From the NCBI GenBank assembly GCA_958452935.1, contig CAUDVX010000046.1, positions 1-13,033 on the forward strand: 13,033 nt of DNA. Reading direction: 5' to 3'. The notes beneath the pieces were generated by a model, which saw nothing but the letters and a program-made list of their open reading frames with translations, was not told the origin of the DNA and searched no databases. This DNA is from an uncultured Collinsella sp. GTDB lineage: Bacteria; Actinomycetota; Coriobacteriia; Coriobacteriales; Coriobacteriaceae. Positions within the stretch are counted from its first letter, which is position 1; each line of letters opens with the position of its first letter. Both the position numbers and the translations under genes were made by a program. Of this stretch, positions 1 to 6,573 are shown in pieces.

Positions 1-146
1 CTCATCTACTCCGTATTCCACCGCAACTTTTTTGTGAGGGTCGGGATTGAAGGTGGGGAGTGCGAGCGAGTGCGAATGCGGCGGATACTGATACGATAGG
101 TACGTTAGCAACTGCCGCCGAGCGGCTCAAACGAAAGGAAGCCTGT

Positions 147-2096
147 ATGGAGTCCTCTGCCTACCCGATGCTCTTTAGCCCGATCAAGGTCGGTACGACC
201 GAGGTCAAGAACCGCGTCTTTATGCCGCCGGTGTCCACCAACCTGGCCGATCATGGCTATGTGACCGATGACTTGGTCGATCATTACCGTGCCCGCGCCA
301 AGGGCGGCGTGGGCCTCATCATCACCGAGGTCGTGACGGTCGAGCCTACCTATACCTATCTGCCGGGTGACATGTGCTGCTACGACGACACGTTTATCCC
401 CGGCTGGGAAAAGCTCGCCGCGGCCGTCCACGAGTATGGCTGCAAGATCATGCCGCAGCTCTTCCACCCCGCCTACATGGCCTTTAACGTTCCGGGCACG
501 CCGCGCCTGATCGCTCCGTCCTTCGTGGGACCGTCCTATGCCCGCGAGGCGCCGCGCCCCATCACGGTCGATGAGATTCACGAGCTCACGCATCAGTTTG
601 GCGACGCTGCCGTGCGTATGCAGAAGGCCGGCGTCGATGGCGTCGAGGTCCATGCGGCACACGCCCACGGCATGCTTGGCGGTTTTTTGACCCCGCTCTA
701 TAACAAGCGCACCGACGAGTACGGTGGCTCGCTCGACGCCCGCATGCGCTTCCTGCTCGAAGTCATCGCCGAGATTCGCGAGCGCTGCGGCAAGGACTTT
801 ATCATCGACGTCCGTATCTCGGGCGACGAGTACACCGATGGCGGCCTGACCCTCAACGACATGATCTACGTCTCACGTCGCCTGGAGAAGGCCGGCGTCG
901 ACATGATTCATGTGTCGGGCGGTACCACCATCAAGCGCGGTTCCGCGATTCCTGCCGCCGGTACCCAGCAGGCCTCGCACGCCGCCTGCTCGCGCGAGAT
1001 CAAGAAGCACGTCAACATTCCCGTCGCCACCGTCGGACGTATCAACGAGGCCTGGATCGCCGAGGAGCTGATCGAGGACGGCGCTGCCGACATCTGCATG
1101 ATGGGCCGCGCCAATCTGTGCGATGCCGAGTTCTGCAATAAGGCCGCTGCCGGCAACGCCGACGACATCCGCCCCTGCATCGGCTGCCTGCGCTGCCTGA
1201 ACGGCATTATGTTTGGCAAGCGCATCTCTTGCACCGTCAACCCGGACGTTGAGCGCGACGAGGCCGGCTACGAGCCTGCCGCCGAGGCTAAGAACGTGCT
1301 GGTTGTGGGCGCTGGTCCTGCGGGCATGGAGGCAGCCTACATTGCTGCCAAGCGCGGCCACAACGTAGTGCTCGTGGATAAGCAGGACGAGCCGGGTGGC
1401 GAGATGCGCATCGCGGCCGTTCCGCCGGCAAAGCAGGAACTCACCCGCGTGATCAAGTATCAGTACCGTCGCCTGGCCGAGGTCGGCGTGAAGTGCGTAT
1501 TTGGCACCGAGCTTACTGCCGAGGACATTCAGCGTGACTACGCCGGCTACGAGGTCGTCCTGGCCTATGGCGCCGAGCCCATCGCCCCGGCCTTCATGCA
1601 GGGATTTAAGCAGGTCATGACGGCTGACGACCTGTTGGGCGGCAAGGCTTTCCCGGGCAAGAAGATTGTCATCGTGGGCGGCGGCACCGTCGGTTGCGAG
1701 ACGGCCGACTACCTGGCCCCGTTGGTCAACGACCTGTCGCCGGCCAATCGCGACGTCACCGTCATCGAGATGACCAAGACGCTTGCCGCCAACGAGGGCG
1801 GCGCCGGTCGCGCGGTGCTCATCACGCGCATGCTCTCCAAGGGCGTCCACGTGCTGACCGAGGCCAAGGTGACCGAGATTACCGAGGACACTATCAGCTA
1901 TGAGAAGGACGGCGAGGTCCACACCATCGCCGATGCCGATACGCTGGTGCTTGCCATGGGTTATCGTCCCAATACCAAGCTGGCCGACGACCTTGCCGCT
2001 GCCGGCGTTGCCACCCACGTGCTGGGCGATGCCAACAAGTGCGGCAACATCCGCGACGCCATCGGCGATGGCTACAAGGTTGCCTGCGAGCTCTAG
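147..2096 (+). CDS. FMN/FAD/4Fe-4S enoate reductase-type oxidoreductase (2,4-dienoyl-CoA reductase / old yellow enzyme family)
   Basis: 649 aa, the usual size for three-domain reductases of the FadH/BaiCD/FldZ type, which use NAD(P)H to reduce an activated C=C bond in the cytoplasm. Residues about 8-330 form an OYE-type TIM barrel with the conserved HAAH...FLTP...NKRTDEYGGS region. A four-Cys iron-sulfur cluster follows at Cys344, 347, 350 and 362 (CX2CX2CX11C, one residue tighter than the CX2CX3C of E. coli FadH). A GxGPAG dinucleotide-binding fold starts near residue 388 and a second GGGTVG fold lies near 506-525. I chose the ATG at 147 because GAAAGGAA lies just upstream and the homology starts right after it; the frame is open back to position 60 but has no ribosome binding site or recognisable domain there. 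The substrate cannot be told from sequence: dienoyl-CoA, cinnamate-like acids, steroids and bile-acid enones are all possible. It converges on the next operon, so it is transcribed separately. Confidence 0.9.
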   Translation: MESSAYPMLFSPIKVGTTEVKNRVFMPPVSTNLADHGYVTDDLVDHYRARAKGGVGLIITEVVTVEPTYTYLPGDMCCYDDTFIPGWEKLAAAVHEYGCKIMPQLFHPAYMAFNVPGTPRLIAPSFVGPSYAREAPRPITVDEIHELTHQFGDAAVRMQKAGVDGVEVHAAHAHGMLGGFLTPLYNKRTDEYGGSLDARMRFLLEVIAEIRERCGKDFIIDVRISGDEYTDGGLTLNDMIYVSRRLEKAGVDMIHVSGGTTIKRGSAIPAAGTQQASHAACSREIKKHVNIPVATVGRINEAWIAEELIEDGAADICMMGRANLCDAEFCNKAAAGNADDIRPCIGCLRCLNGIMFGKRISCTVNPDVERDEAGYEPAAEAKNVLVVGAGPAGMEAAYIAAKRGHNVVLVDKQDEPGGEMRIAAVPPAKQELTRVIKYQYRRLAEVGVKCVFGTELTAEDIQRDYAGYEVVLAYGAEPIAPAFMQGFKQVMTADDLLGGKAFPGKKIVIVGGGTVGCETADYLAPLVNDLSPANRDVTVIEMTKTLAANEGGAGRAVLITRMLSKGVHVLTEAKVTEITEDTISYEKDGEVHTIADADTLVLAMGYRPNTKLADDLAAAGVATHVLGDANKCGNIRDAIGDGYKVACEL

Positions 2097-2153
2097 TCAA
2101 CCCCTTGGTGCATGGGGGACCTGTCTCCGCGGCGTCAGTCGGTAAATAGCAAA

Positions 2154-2191
2154 AAGCGACGGCCGTCCCGTACGTTGGACGGCCGTCGCTT
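2154..2191 (-). terminator. Intrinsic terminator of the dhuD-dhuI operon, probably bidirectional
   Basis: Perfect 15-bp arms (AAGCGACGGCCGTCC at 2154-2168 and its complement at 2177-2191) enclose an 8-nt loop. On the minus strand the stem ends in a run of T (the A-run at 2151-2155), placing it directly after the stop codon of the isomerase gene. It sits between two convergent genes and could also stop transcription from the reductase, though that side lacks a T-run. Confidence 0.88.
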
Positions 2192-2216
2192 GCGTTAGCT
2201 GCAATGAGTCGTGCGA

Positions 2217-2858
2217 TTAGAGCCCCAGGATCTCCTTGACCTTGGCGATGATGGCCTCGTCGGTGGCGTTGGCAAAGAAGTACTCCTGGAAGTGCTCGCC
2301 GGCAAGTGCGCCCTTCACCAGGTCCTGATCGATCTCGCCCAGGACGTCGACGAGTGGACGCATGGTCACAGCGCGCACGCCGTCGAGGATCTTCTTGTTG
2401 CGCTGCTCGGGCTCAACGCGCTCGGCAGGATAGCCGTTGCCCGAACCAAAGCCAAAGAGCTTCTCGAAGGTGTACTCGAGGTTGAGCTCCTGGCCCCAGC
2501 CGTTCTTGAGGGCGAAGGGCATGGCGACGGCGTTGCCATCGTTGACCTGGGCAAAGGTGTAGGCGTCGAGCGGGTCGGCAACGTGGCCGCACAGCACGCC
2601 GGGGAAGGAGTTACAGGCGAGCATGGCGCCCTCGCCGGTGCCGCAGCCGGTTACGACGTAGTCGGCAGCACCGGAGTTCAGCAGCACGGCGGCAAGGATG
2701 CCGTTCTGCACGTAGGTGAGGGGCGTGGAGTCGGCGTCGGCATACATACCATAGTTAAAGACGGTGTGCCCCATGGGCTCGACGACCTTCTTAAGCGCAG
2801 CCTCGATCATAGGGTTCTTGGAGTTCTGAGAGTTCTCATTGATCAGAGCGATCTTCAT
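2217..2858 (-). CDS. dhuI: RpiB-fold sugar isomerase, probable 4-deoxy-L-threo-5-hexosulose-uronate ketol-isomerase (DhuI)
   Basis: 213 aa. RpiB/LacA/LacB fold with the family active-site stretch TGCGTGEG (Cys72 as candidate catalytic base), followed by a C-terminal extension (about 150-213, including RVEPEQRNKKIL) that plain RpiB enzymes (about 150 aa) lack. This length and extension match the DhuI group described in streptococci. Those enzymes isomerise 4-deoxy-L-threo-5-hexosulose-uronate, the open form of unsaturated glucuronate from glycosaminoglycans or pectin, to 3-deoxy-D-glycero-2,5-hexodiulosonate, and so replace KduI. The match is from memory of the family, not a search. The start ATG at 2858 has AAAGG about 10 nt upstream. 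The gene is second in a leftward operon behind the SDR gene, 140 nt apart, which supports the DhuI/DhuD reading. The alternative is an isomerase acting on a related sugar phosphate. Confidence 0.82.
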   Translation of the reverse strand: MKIALINENSQNSKNPMIEAALKKVVEPMGHTVFNYGMYADADSTPLTYVQNGILAAVLLNSGAADYVVTGCGTGEGAMLACNSFPGVLCGHVADPLDAYTFAQVNDGNAVAMPFALKNGWGQELNLEYTFEKLFGFGSGNGYPAERVEPEQRNKKILDGVRAVTMRPLVDVLGEIDQDLVKGALAGEHFQEYFFANATDEAIIAKVKEILGL

Positions 2859-2883
2859 TGCGAATTACCTTTCTATTTCTAAC

Positions 2884-2995
2884 TTGCGGTGAAATACAGA
2901 CTGTTTTGCCTGATAGAAGCCAAAGCCAATCCTTATCTCACCGCAACTCAAATGAAAAACGAGTGGATGAAACCTGATGTGGGCAGTTGCGGCGA
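2884..2995 (-). promoter_or_regulatory. Intercistronic region with three mutually exclusive stem arms
   Basis: In mRNA order (minus strand) arm C is TCGCCGCAACT (2995-2985), arm B is AGTTGCGGTGA (2948-2938) and arm A is TCACCGCAA (2892-2884). Arm B can pair with C (8 bp plus 2 more after one mismatch, loop 36 nt) or with A (9 bp, loop 45 nt), but not both. Arm C lies at the dhuD stop codon and arm A lies about 16 nt before the dhuI ribosome binding site. This could tune dhuI expression or mRNA stability, or the repeats could be DNA sites for a regulator. A further copy of the word CACCGCAACT occurs at 19-28. Confidence 0.4.
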
Positions 2996-2998
2996 CGC

Positions 2999-3808
2999 TT
3001 ATTGAGGCTGCTTTCCAATGTATGCGAGGATTCCGCCGTCGACGTAAAGGATATGGCCGTTGACGAAGTTCGACGCGTCGGAAGCCAAGAACACGGCGGG
3101 GCCCTTCAGATCCTCGGGCGTGCCCCAACGGGCGGCCGGCGTCTTGGCAATGATGAACTGGTCAAACGGGTGACGGCTGCCATCGGGCTGCTTCTCGCGC
3201 AGCGGTGCGGTTTGCGGCGTGGCGATGTAGCCGGGTCCAATGCCGTTGCACTGGATATTGGCCTCGCCAAACTCCGAGCAGATGTTCTTGGTGAGCATCT
3301 TGAGTCCGCCCTTGGCGGCGGCATAGCCGGCGATGGTCTCGCGACCTAGCTCGCTCATCATCGAGCAGATGTTGATGATCTTGCCGTGGCCCTTGGCGAT
3401 CATGCCGGGCAGGCAGGCCTTGGACACGATAAACGGTGCGTTGAGGTCAATATCGACGACGCGGCGGAAGTCCTCGGCGCTCATGTCGAGCATCGGGGTG
3501 CGCTGGATAACGCCGGCGTTGTTGACCAGGATGTCGGGCGTGGTGCCAAAGTCGGTCTCGATCTTGGCGATGAGCTCGGCAACGACGGCCTCGTCGGTGA
3601 CGTCTGCCACGTAACCATGAGCCTCAAAGCCCAGCTCGCGGTAGTGCTTCTCGGCCTCGGCTACCTTGTCGGCGTGACGTGCGTTAAAGGCGATCTTGGC
3701 GCCAGCCTCTCCGAGCGCCTCGGCGATAGCCATGCCAATGCCATAGGTGGCGCCGGTCACCAGTGCGACCTTGCCGTCCAGACGGAAGCTGTCCATAAGA
3801 TCAGACAT
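2999..3808 (-). CDS. dhuD: SDR-family dehydrogenase, probable 2-keto-3-deoxygluconate / gluconate 5-dehydrogenase type (DhuD/KduD-like)
   Basis: 269 aa, classical short-chain dehydrogenase size. It has the cofactor motif TGATYGIG (18-25), NNAG (96-99), and the catalytic set Ser149, Tyr162 and Lys166 (YAAAK) with the standard 13-residue Ser-Tyr spacing. The general type matches gluconate 5-dehydrogenases and KduD/DhuD. DhuD reduces 3-deoxy-D-glycero-2,5-hexodiulosonate to 2-keto-3-deoxygluconate. Pairing with the DhuI-like isomerase downstream favours that role; gluconate/5-ketogluconate interconversion is the alternative, given the gntP remnant nearby. The ATG at 3808 is preferred over the in-frame ATG at 3835 because GAAAGGAT lies 6-8 nt upstream of it. 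First gene of the leftward operon, with candidate operators in the 160 bp upstream. Confidence 0.85.
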   Translation of the reverse strand: MSDLMDSFRLDGKVALVTGATYGIGMAIAEALGEAGAKIAFNARHADKVAEAEKHYRELGFEAHGYVADVTDEAVVAELIAKIETDFGTTPDILVNNAGVIQRTPMLDMSAEDFRRVVDIDLNAPFIVSKACLPGMIAKGHGKIINICSMMSELGRETIAGYAAAKGGLKMLTKNICSEFGEANIQCNGIGPGYIATPQTAPLREKQPDGSRHPFDQFIIAKTPAARWGTPEDLKGPAVFLASDASNFVNGHILYVDGGILAYIGKQPQ

Positions 3809-3865
3809 AGCGATCCTTTCAAAAGAAACGTTCATCTATATAAGTCTTGCTTTTCATACAAGGTC

Positions 3866-3905
3866 AGTATAGGAGAAGAGGAGGATTTAAAAATCAGATT
3901 CTCCT
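3866..3905 (-). promoter_or_regulatory. Candidate promoter -10 and overlapping compound inverted repeat upstream of dhuD
   Basis: On the minus strand a TATACT hexamer (3871-3866) would put the start of transcription near 3859, about 50 nt before the dhuD start codon. I see no clear -35. Directly upstream is a compound inverted repeat: outer arms AGGAGAA/TTCTCCT (3871-3877 and 3899-3905) and inner arms GATTT/AAATC. It covers the spacer and the -35 zone, a typical place for a repressor operator. Confidence 0.35.
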
Positions 3906-3913
3906 AAAATCAG

Positions 3914-3925
3914 GTGAACGTTCAC
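3914..3925. promoter_or_regulatory. Perfect 12-bp palindrome GTGAACGTTCAC, candidate operator
   Basis: A perfect palindrome about 105 bp upstream of the dhuD start. A partial copy of the same core (GAAACGTTCAT) lies at 3825-3835, between the likely promoter and the dhuD start. Two sites of the same core flanking a promoter suggest looping or roadblock control by a LacI- or GntR-type regulator. The neighbouring GntR/FCD gene was probably the natural candidate but has lost its DNA-binding domain. Confidence 0.45.
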
Positions 3926-3968
3926 TTTTAAAAGGTAAACGGTGATTTCGCCCTTGCCGCGCGGACGT

Positions 3969-4341
3969 TTATTCGCTCTGTTCCTGCGTGCCCTCTGCGA
4001 TCATGTTGCGGTTATACACCAGGTGCAGATACATCGCGTCGTGCGCGGCGGTGGGATTGCGCGAGGCGATGGCGTCGGCCACATCGCGGTGCGTGCGGAT
4101 AGTTTCCTCGACGAGCTTTTTGCCGGTCACGTCGATAAAGAGGGGGACGGATGCCTTGAGCACGCCCATCAGGCGGGGAACGACGAGGTTTCCGGAGCTC
4201 TCGGCAATGGCATTGTGGAACGCGGTGTCGGCGGCGGAGTAATCCTCACCGGCCTCGGCCAGGCGCTCGGATTCGTCGCAGAGCTCTTTGATACAGACGA
4301 CCTGGTCGTTGGTTGCGTGCTCGGCCGCCATGCGTGCCATC
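3969..4341 (-). pseudogene. GntR-family (FCD-type) regulator remnant, ligand-binding domain only
   Basis: About 124 residues of an FCD effector domain remain, from MARMAAEHAT to the stop codon at 3969. The family signature DTAFHNAIAESSGN and the later RTHRDVADAIASRNP helix are intact, so this is the C-terminal half of a FadR-subfamily regulator. The winged-helix DNA-binding half is missing. Upstream of about 4341 the frame simply reads antisense through the gntP remnant, giving an open frame to 4460 with no homology. FCD regulators commonly sense sugar acids or carboxylates, which fits the genes around it. Without the N-terminal domain it cannot bind operator DNA. It also has no recognisable start site of its own, so it is most likely non-functional. 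Confidence 0.82.
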
Positions 4342-4509
4342 TGCGGCGGTGCCACGACCCTCTCGCACGTCAACGATGCCGGTTTTTGGATGTGCTCCTC
4401 GTTCCTGGAGATTGACGAGAAAACAACCCTCAAGTCCTGGACCATTATGGAGACGCTCATCGGCCTTTCGGGTCTTGCCTGCGCCCTGGTGATTTCGTTC
4501 TTCGCCTAG
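4339..4509 (+). pseudogene. gntP: gntP-family gluconate:H+ symporter remnant, last ~56 residues only
   Basis: The frame ending at the TAG at 4507-4509 carries the C-terminal signature of GntP permeases: a GGATTLSHVNDAGFW block, then LKSWTIMETLIG, then one final hydrophobic helix ending LVISFFA. Full-length members are about 440-460 aa with 12 or more membrane segments, so roughly 390 residues are missing. The fragment is fused at about 4340 to the oppositely oriented GntR/FCD remnant. The dehydratase gene starts 108 bp downstream in the same direction, so gntP and the dehydratase were probably one operon before the loss. Confidence 0.82.
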
Positions 4510-4532
4510 TTCGCGTAGCTAAGCATCTTTTG

Positions 4533-4603
4533 CCGAGTGCATCGCTCGGTACCCATTTACACCTGATTCATTAACCAACGATTGGTACAACCGTTCAAAC
4601 CAA
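4533..4603 (+). promoter_or_regulatory. Dehydratase leader: weak hairpin and ACCAA/TTGGT half-sites
   Basis: Between the gntP remnant and the dehydratase there is a small hairpin (CCGAG 4533-4537 with CTCGG 4545-4549; no T-run). An inverted repeat ACCAA-cga-TTGGT follows at 4574-4586, with a further ACCAA at 4599-4603. TTGGT/ACCAA half-sites are typical of GntR/FadR-type operators. No convincing -10/-35 pair is visible, although TTTACA at 4555-4560 could be a weak -35. Confidence 0.3.
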
Positions 4604-4617
4604 AAGAGGAGAGCATT

Positions 4618-6396
4618 ATGGACGAGAAGACCAAGGCACAGATTCAGCAGGAGGCAGCCGACCTGGTTGCCAAGCTGCAGCCGCGTTCCGGCAAGTTCCG
4701 CACCATCAGCCCCGAGATGGACCCGCTGCGTCTGGGGTCTGGCTGGACCATCGAGGATCTTGACAAGCCGCAGGTCATTATCGAGTCGACGTTTGGCGAC
4801 TCGCACCCGGGTTCTGCCGGCTTGTTTGAGCTGGTCGAGGAGGTCCGTGCTGGCGTTGCCGAGGCTGGCGGTCACGGTGCCCGTTACTTCTGCACCGATA
4901 TCTGCGACGGCGAGGCCCAGGGCCACGATGGCATCAACTACTCGCTGCCCAGCCGCGACATGATTGCCAACATGATCGAGATCCATGCCAAGGCCACCCC
5001 GTTCGACGCCGGCGTCTTTGTCGCCAGCTGCGATAAGGGCCTGCCTGCGAACCTCATGGCCATGGGCCGCATCAACATCCCCTCCATCGTCGTCACCGGC
5101 GGCGTCATGGATGCCGGCCCCGACCTGCTGACCCTGGAGCAGCTCGGCGCTATCTCGGCCCGCTACGAGCGCGGCGAGATCTCCCGCGAGGAGCTCGAGT
5201 TCGCCAAGCACAACGCCTGCCCCAGCTGCGGCGCCTGCTCCTTTATGGGCACCGCCTCGACCATGCAGGTTACCGCCGAGGCCCTGGGCCTTATGCTCCC
5301 TGGTACCGCCCTGCTGCCCGCAACTAGCTCCGACCTGCGCGAGTTTGCGCGCGAGGCTGGCCGTCAGTCCGTGTGGCTCTCCGAGCACAACCTGTGCCCG
5401 CGCGACATCGTGACCAAGGAGTCCTTCGAGAACCTCATCATGGTGCACGGCGCCATCTCCGGTTCCACCAACTCGCTGCTGCACATCCCCGCGATTGCCC
5501 GCGAGTTTGGCATCGAGATGTCCGCCGACGATTTCGATCGCCTGCACCGTGGCGCCCACTACCTGCTCAACGTCCGCCCCGCAGGCGAGTGGCCGGCGCA
5601 GTTCTTCTACTATGCGGGCGGCGTGCCGCGCATTATGGAGGAGATCAAGTCGATGCTCCACCTCGACGTTATGACCGTCACCGGCAAGACTCTCGGCGAG
5701 AACCTCGAGGACCTCAAGAACAACGGTTACTACGAGAAGTGCGGTCGTTACCTTGAGAAGTGGAATCTCAAGCGCGAGGACATCATCCGTCCGTTTGACC
5801 AGGCCTTCGGCACCGACGGTTCCATCGCCATCCTCCATGGCAACCTTGCTCCCGAGGGCGCCGTCGTCAAGCACACGGTTGTTCCGCGCGAGATGTTCCA
5901 GGCCACGCTTAAGGCTCGCCCGTTCGATTGTGAGGAGGACGCTATCCACGCCGTCCTGACGCACGAGATCAAGCCCGGTGACGCCGTCATCATTCGTTAT
6001 GAGGGCCCCAAGGGTTCCGGTATGCCCGAGATGTTCTACACCACCGAGGCTATCGCCAGCGATCCCGAGCTGGGTGCGAGTATTGCCCTAATCACTGACG
6101 GCCGCTTCTCCGGCGCCTCCAAGGGCCCGGCTATCGGTCATGTTTCGCCCGAGGCTGCCGTGGGCGGCCCGATTGCCCTGATCGAGGAGGGCGACCTTAT
6201 CCAGATCAACATCCCCGAGCGCTCGCTGTCCATCGTGGGCATCGCCGGTAAGGAGATGGAGCCCGCCGAGGTCGACGCCGTCCTGGCCGAGCGTCGCGCC
6301 GCCTGGAAGCCCAAGGCTAATCGCTATACCTCCGGCACGCTCAAGTTCTTTACCGAGCATGCGGTTTCCGCCATTCAGGGTGGCTACATGGAGTAG
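4618..6396 (+). CDS. IlvD/Edd-family Fe-S dehydratase, probably a sugar-acid dehydratase
   Basis: 592 aa. Family blocks in order: CDGEAQGHDGINYSLPSR (from Cys96), SCDKG (Cys138), CPSCGACSFMGTASTM (Cys201, 204, 207), GPKGSGMPEMFYTT and DGRFSGASKGPAIGHVSPEA in the C-terminal beta-barrel domain. These enzymes dehydrate dihydroxy acids (IlvD) or sugar acids such as gluconate, 6-phosphogluconate or xylonate. Here the usual N-terminal PCN Fe-S ligand motif reads HPGSAG, and a Cys occupies the ICDG site where IlvD usually has Ser. That points away from isoleucine/valine biosynthesis and toward a sugar-acid subgroup (the YjhG/YagF pentonate dehydratases are the nearest I recall). With dhuI/dhuD and the gntP remnant nearby, gluconate or a related aldonate to a 2-keto-3-deoxy acid is the best guess. 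The ATG at 4618 follows AGAGGAGAG; an upstream in-frame ATG at 4582 lacks one. Confidence 0.88.
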   Translation: MDEKTKAQIQQEAADLVAKLQPRSGKFRTISPEMDPLRLGSGWTIEDLDKPQVIIESTFGDSHPGSAGLFELVEEVRAGVAEAGGHGARYFCTDICDGEAQGHDGINYSLPSRDMIANMIEIHAKATPFDAGVFVASCDKGLPANLMAMGRINIPSIVVTGGVMDAGPDLLTLEQLGAISARYERGEISREELEFAKHNACPSCGACSFMGTASTMQVTAEALGLMLPGTALLPATSSDLREFAREAGRQSVWLSEHNLCPRDIVTKESFENLIMVHGAISGSTNSLLHIPAIAREFGIEMSADDFDRLHRGAHYLLNVRPAGEWPAQFFYYAGGVPRIMEEIKSMLHLDVMTVTGKTLGENLEDLKNNGYYEKCGRYLEKWNLKREDIIRPFDQAFGTDGSIAILHGNLAPEGAVVKHTVVPREMFQATLKARPFDCEEDAIHAVLTHEIKPGDAVIIRYEGPKGSGMPEMFYTTEAIASDPELGASIALITDGRFSGASKGPAIGHVSPEAAVGGPIALIEEGDLIQINIPERSLSIVGIAGKEMEPAEVDAVLAERRAAWKPKANRYTSGTLKFFTEHAVSAIQGGYME

Positions 6397-6456
6397 CGCC
6401 CATGCGCATCAAATATCTCCTCTCATAGATGCGCGGCACAAAGAGCCCCGAGTTCA

Positions 6457-6569
6457 GCCACGTCACCGGGGCGCGTTGTTCAGCGCCGCCGGGGCGCTCC
6501 ACTCAAACGACAAGAGACGTCTTACGCAAGCGCCCGCGTCCGTGGATAAAACCACGGGCGTGGGCGCTT
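6457..6569. terminator. Stem-loops between convergent dehydratase and ArsC-like genes
   Basis: A long stem at 6528-6545 pairs with 6552-6569 (18-bp arms with two G-T wobbles, 6-nt loop), ending just 5 nt from the stop of the leftward ArsC-like gene. A smaller perfect hairpin (AGCGCC 6482-6487 with GGCGCT 6493-6498) lies nearer the dehydratase. Neither is followed by a strong T-run, but their position between converging genes fits termination in both directions. Confidence 0.6.
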
Positions 6570-6573
6570 CACT

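Noticed and set aside
60..146. N-terminal extension of the reductase to position 60
   Set aside because: No ribosome binding site at 60 and no homology before 147, while GAAAGGAA precedes the ATG at 147.
873..2018. 381-codon minus-strand frame opposite the reductase
   Set aside because: Shadow frame; the plus strand has all flavin and Fe-S motifs.
4342..4460. N-terminal part of the open frame containing the regulator remnant
   Set aside because: This stretch is only the antisense of the gntP remnant and has no winged-helix sequence.
4519..5964. 481-codon minus-strand frame opposite the dehydratase
   Set aside because: Low-complexity Gly/Ala/Val/Asp-rich shadow of an unmistakable IlvD/Edd gene.
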